Shown piece after piece: positions 61,592 through 64,000 of a stretch of 64,000 nucleotides of DNA. The first letter of the stretch is position 1, and every line of letters begins with the position of its first letter. This DNA is from Vibrio splendidus (lineage in GTDB: Bacteria; Pseudomonadota; Gammaproteobacteria; Enterobacterales; Vibrionaceae). Location: assembly GCF_003345295.1 (NCBI RefSeq), contig NZ_CP031056.1:1674001-1738000 (forward strand), in the 5' to 3' direction. The notes under the pieces are model-generated. The model was not told the DNA's origin and did no database searches. It saw nothing but the letters and a program-made list of their open reading frames with translations. The position numbers were made by a program, and so were the translations under genes.

Positions 61592-62536
61592 TCATTCCTC
61601 GGCGAGAAATCTAGAACGAAATCTTGATGGTGTTAAGCCGATGATTTTCAAAAAGACTTTTCGAAAGCTATTTACGTCTTCATAGCCGACTAAATAGCTG
61701 ATTTGATCTACCGGTTTATGAGAACTTTCCAGTAGTTCACAGGCACTTTGAATACGTACGTGTTGGATATAGTTAATCGGCGTAAAACTGGTCGCCTTGG
61801 TAAATTGACGAATAAAGGTTCTTCGAGTCATAAACGCTTCTTCAGCCAATTGATCAAGAGACAACGAAAGGTGATGGTTCTTTTGAATAAAACGCTGCAC
61901 CGACACAATTTTGTCATTGCCGTGAGCATAGTTCGGCACAAAGCTCTGATAGTAACGTTGCTCTCTCAACCCCGTATCAAGCACCAAATATTTACCTAGA
62001 TTACGAGTGTTGGTCGGCGTTGTGTATTTGGTCAAGATAAACAAAGCGAGATCCATCCACGACATCAAACCACCAGCAGTCATCACATCCGCATCATCAA
62101 TCAAGATTTTGTCGATATCGACTGCGATCTGTGGGTAGAGCTCCGTAAACTTCTGCTGCGCTTGCCAGTGCGTGGTCACGGTTCGCCCTTCTAACAAACC
62201 TGTTTTTGCCAAAATGAACACGCCCGCACAAGCTGAGCAAAGTATCGCCCCCCTTTGGTGAGACTCAATCAGGTACTCAAGCAAGGTGTCACTCGGCTCT
62301 AGATAGTAACAACCATCTAAATTCGGTGGGAGTATGATGATATCGGCGTTCGATGCGCTAACACTGTCATGCGCTTGGATCTGAACGTTGAATTGAGTCT
62401 TCTCAGCCGAAGGTTCAAGAGAATTTGCCATCTGCAGAAACTCTTTCACGCCAAACACGGCACTTTGCAGAGAGCCTGGGTAGTCGATGATTTCGACCAT
62501 TACTGATTTTGTCACTATTGCCATAGAGTCTGTCAT
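61592..62536 (-). CDS. GlxA-type AraC regulator with DJ-1/PfpI-like domain
   Basis: A 314-residue regulator. Residues about 10-190 form a DJ-1/PfpI (glutamine amidotransferase-like) domain with the nucleophile-elbow ILCSACAGVFILAKTGLLEG and HWQA, as in GlxA and FtrA. The last ~100 residues are an AraC DNA-binding domain (AEEAFMTRRTFIRQFTKATS, YLVGYEDVNSFRKVF). The exact start is uncertain; ATGs at codons 1, 5 and 13 all lack a good ribosome-binding site. It faces an isochorismatase-family gene across a 104-base region holding a 9-bp tandem repeat, and is likely its regulator. Confidence 0.93.
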   Translation of the reverse strand: MTDSMAIVTKSVMVEIIDYPGSLQSAVFGVKEFLQMANSLEPSAEKTQFNVQIQAHDSVSASNADIIILPPNLDGCYYLEPSDTLLEYLIESHQRGAILCSACAGVFILAKTGLLEGRTVTTHWQAQQKFTELYPQIAVDIDKILIDDADVMTAGGLMSWMDLALFILTKYTTPTNTRNLGKYLVLDTGLREQRYYQSFVPNYAHGNDKIVSVQRFIQKNHHLSLSLDQLAEEAFMTRRTFIRQFTKATSFTPINYIQHVRIQSACELLESSHKPVDQISYLVGYEDVNSFRKVFLKIIGLTPSRFRSRFLAEE

Positions 62537-62590
62537 TTTTGACGTGCGATAAAAACTACAGAGTATTCATAATATCCCTACACCGCAATA

Positions 62591-62626
62591 CACCAAATAC
62601 ACCAAATACACCAAATACACCAAATA
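62591..62626. repeat. Four perfect 9-bp tandem repeats in a divergent promoter
   Basis: (CACCAAATA)x4 between the GlxA-type regulator and the hydrolase gene, ending 14 bases before the hydrolase start codon. Copy-number change would alter spacing between the promoter and the ribosome-binding site AAAGGT. Confidence 0.9.
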
Positions 62627-62640
62627 CAAAGGTATAGAAT

Positions 62641-63201
62641 ATGAAGAACACTGCACTACTACTTATCGACTTTCAAAATGACTATTTCCCTTCATACGAA
62701 GGTGCAAAATGGGCGCTGTCTGAAACAGAAAAAGCAGCCGAAAAAGGTGCACAGTTATTATCCGCTTTCAGAGACAATCAACTTCCTGTAGTTCATGTAC
62801 GTCATGAGTTTCCGACGAATGATGCTCCGTTCTTCTTGCCAGAATCAGACGGTGCTCAAATCCACAGCAGCGTGACTCCGCTAGAAAGCGAGCCAGTCAT
62901 CGTAAAGCATCAAATCAATAGCTTTAGAGACACAGAACTGAACAAGGTTCTAAAAGAGCAAGGCGTTGAAAAACTGATCATCGTTGGCTCTATGAGCCAC
63001 ATGTGTATTGATGCTGTGACTCGTGCAGCAACCGATTTAGGCTATGAATGCCACGTAGCGCATGATGCTTGCACAACCTTAGATATGGAGTTCAATGGCG
63101 TTCAAGTTCCAGCAGCGCATGTCCATGCCGCATTCATGGCAGCACTGAGCTTTGGTTACTGCAATGTCGCAACTGCCAGTGAGCTTGAAAGTCTTCTTTA
63201 A
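62641..63201 (+). CDS. Cysteine hydrolase, isochorismatase family
   Basis: A 186-residue hydrolase of the nicotinamidase/isochorismatase fold. The catalytic triad is Asp10 (LLIDFQNDYF), Lys89 (VIVKHQINSF) and Cys122 (SMSHMCIDAVTRAA), with the cis-peptide region before Cys122 intact. AAAGGT lies upstream of the ATG. Such enzymes cleave amides of small molecules; the GlxA-type neighbour is a frequent partner, but the substrate is unknown. Confidence 0.94.
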   Translation: MKNTALLLIDFQNDYFPSYEGAKWALSETEKAAEKGAQLLSAFRDNQLPVVHVRHEFPTNDAPFFLPESDGAQIHSSVTPLESEPVIVKHQINSFRDTELNKVLKEQGVEKLIIVGSMSHMCIDAVTRAATDLGYECHVAHDACTTLDMEFNGVQVPAAHVHAAFMAALSFGYCNVATASELESLL

Positions 63202-63238
63202 CAAGGAGGCCTAAATTTTCAGTCTGTTCATTACAAAC

Positions 63239-63266
63239 ACAAAAAAGGCTCCAATTAAGGAGCCTT
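63239..63266 (-). terminator. Terminator of the NhaC-like gene
   Basis: AAGGCTCC / GGAGCCTT perfect stem with a 6-base loop; read on the minus strand it runs into TTTTTT. It lies about 40 bases after the stop at 63307. Confidence 0.85.
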
Positions 63267-63306
63267 CTTATCAAAGCCAGTTACGACTGAGTTTGGACAA
63301 TTACTA

Positions 63307-64000
63307 CTAAGCGTTAGCCACTTGACGTGCTGGATGTTTGATAAACACAGCTACCACAGCAACGACTGCAAGCGCGAAACAGTAGTAAGAATTAGCCACG
63401 ATATCCAAAGGCGATAAGTTAAATACCGAACCTAATAGCAATACCTGTGCACCGTAAGGCAATACGCCTTGAATCACACAAGAGAAGATATCCAATAAGC
63501 TGGCAGAGCGACGTGGAGAAACGTTATTTTCTTCAGCTAATTGGCGAGCCACACTACCAGACACAATAATCGCTACCGTGTTGTTTGCAGTACATAGGTT
63601 CACCATAGATACCAAGCCCGCAATACCCAACTCACTCGCACGGCCATTCGCTTGCTTAGAGTGTGAAGAGCCAAACGCACGAATCACACCACTTACTAAG
63701 CTAGTCAGGAACGCCAATCCACCTTGACGACGCATGAGCTCACTCAAACCGCCAATCAGCATCGACAATAAGAAAATCTCCTGCATGTTGCCGAAGCCTG
63801 CGTAGATGTCTTGAGCGTAATCCGTCATACCGTAGTTCTCAACAGAACCTAGACTTACACCACCCGCCAGCAAGATACCAATTGTCAGCACAACCAACAC
63901 ATTCATGCCCGATACAGCAAGAATCAAAATAGTGATGTACGGCAGTACTTTCAGCCACTCGATTGGGCCTGTTTCAGGAACCTGAGTTGCAGTGCTGTTG
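63307..64000 (-). CDS. Na+/H+ antiporter, NhaC family, N-terminus cut by window edge
   Basis: At least 231 codons, open to the window edge (the frame runs on past 63927 through GPIEWLKVLPYITI without a stop), so the N-terminal part lies outside. Five or six membrane spans are visible; SMVNLCTANNTVAIIVSGSV and FSCVIQGVLPYGAQVLL are typical of the NhaC C-terminal half. It would exchange sodium for protons across the inner membrane. A terminator follows. Confidence 0.9.
   Translation of the reverse strand, partial: NSTATQVPETGPIEWLKVLPYITILILAVSGMNVLVVLTIGILLAGGVSLGSVENYGMTDYAQDIYAGFGNMQEIFLLSMLIGGLSELMRRQGGLAFLTSLVSGVIRAFGSSHSKQANGRASELGIAGLVSMVNLCTANNTVAIIVSGSVARQLAEENNVSPRRSASLLDIFSCVIQGVLPYGAQVLLLGSVFNLSPLDIVANSYYCFALAVVAVVAVFIKHPARQVANA

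Overview
The window reads as a piece of a Vibrio chromosome, probably the secondary chromosome of a marine species. Two quorum-regulatory (Qrr-type) small RNA genes with sigma-54 promoters and LuxO-type sites are the strongest sign, since this RNA family is known only from Vibrionaceae. The mix of transport, regulation and c-di-GMP genes and the AT-leaning base composition fit this. The species cannot be fixed from the sequence alone. No rRNA, tRNA, CRISPR array, complete insertion sequence or prophage was seen.

Layout. 0-6.7 kb: a sulfatase locus with a secreted protein (cut by the edge), a radical-SAM sulfatase maturase, a cysteine-type sulfatase, a GAF-LuxR regulator and an NSS sodium symporter, tied together by recurring CAGTAGTATTAC-like sites. 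6.9-15 kb: two paralogous cassettes (small membrane protein plus HlyD-like protein) around a FadL-like porin, a predicted outer-membrane protein, and LysR and AraC regulators. 15-23 kb: two qrr genes in inverted orientation flanking codBA, a cold-shock gene, a diguanylate cyclase, an unknown gene and a long XRE regulator. 23-28 kb: rhlE, a CHASE-GGDEF protein and a DUF3541-like protein. 27.8-36.8 kb: a tripartite RND efflux operon followed by its likely two-component system and a methyltransferase. 37-42 kb: a nucleoside transporter with a structured leader and an unannotated 39-residue ORF, a phage-like small protein, and an ascorbate-family PTS operon. 42-52 kb: an HD-GYP protein, an acetyltransferase, an RstAB-like two-component pair, a GGDEF-EAL protein, an orphan pilin-like protein and a ToxR-like winged-helix/EAL fusion. 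52-64 kb: a GntR-ABC operon, two candidate small ORFs, housekeeping-type enzymes, an MFS drug exporter, a GlxA-type regulator facing an isochorismatase-family hydrolase, and an NhaC-type antiporter cut by the right edge.

Functional links. Five c-di-GMP proteins (two GGDEF-only, one GGDEF-EAL, one HD-GYP, one EAL fusion) lie in this window together with two qrr genes, which in other vibrios feed quorum sensing into c-di-GMP control and biofilm. The sulfatase, maturase and symporter look like one regulon under the adjacent LuxR-type protein. The efflux operon carries 11-bp-spaced direct repeats suited to an OmpR-family regulator, which is encoded immediately downstream. Several short degenerate tandem arrays (6, 9, 18 and 20 bp periods) sit between genes.
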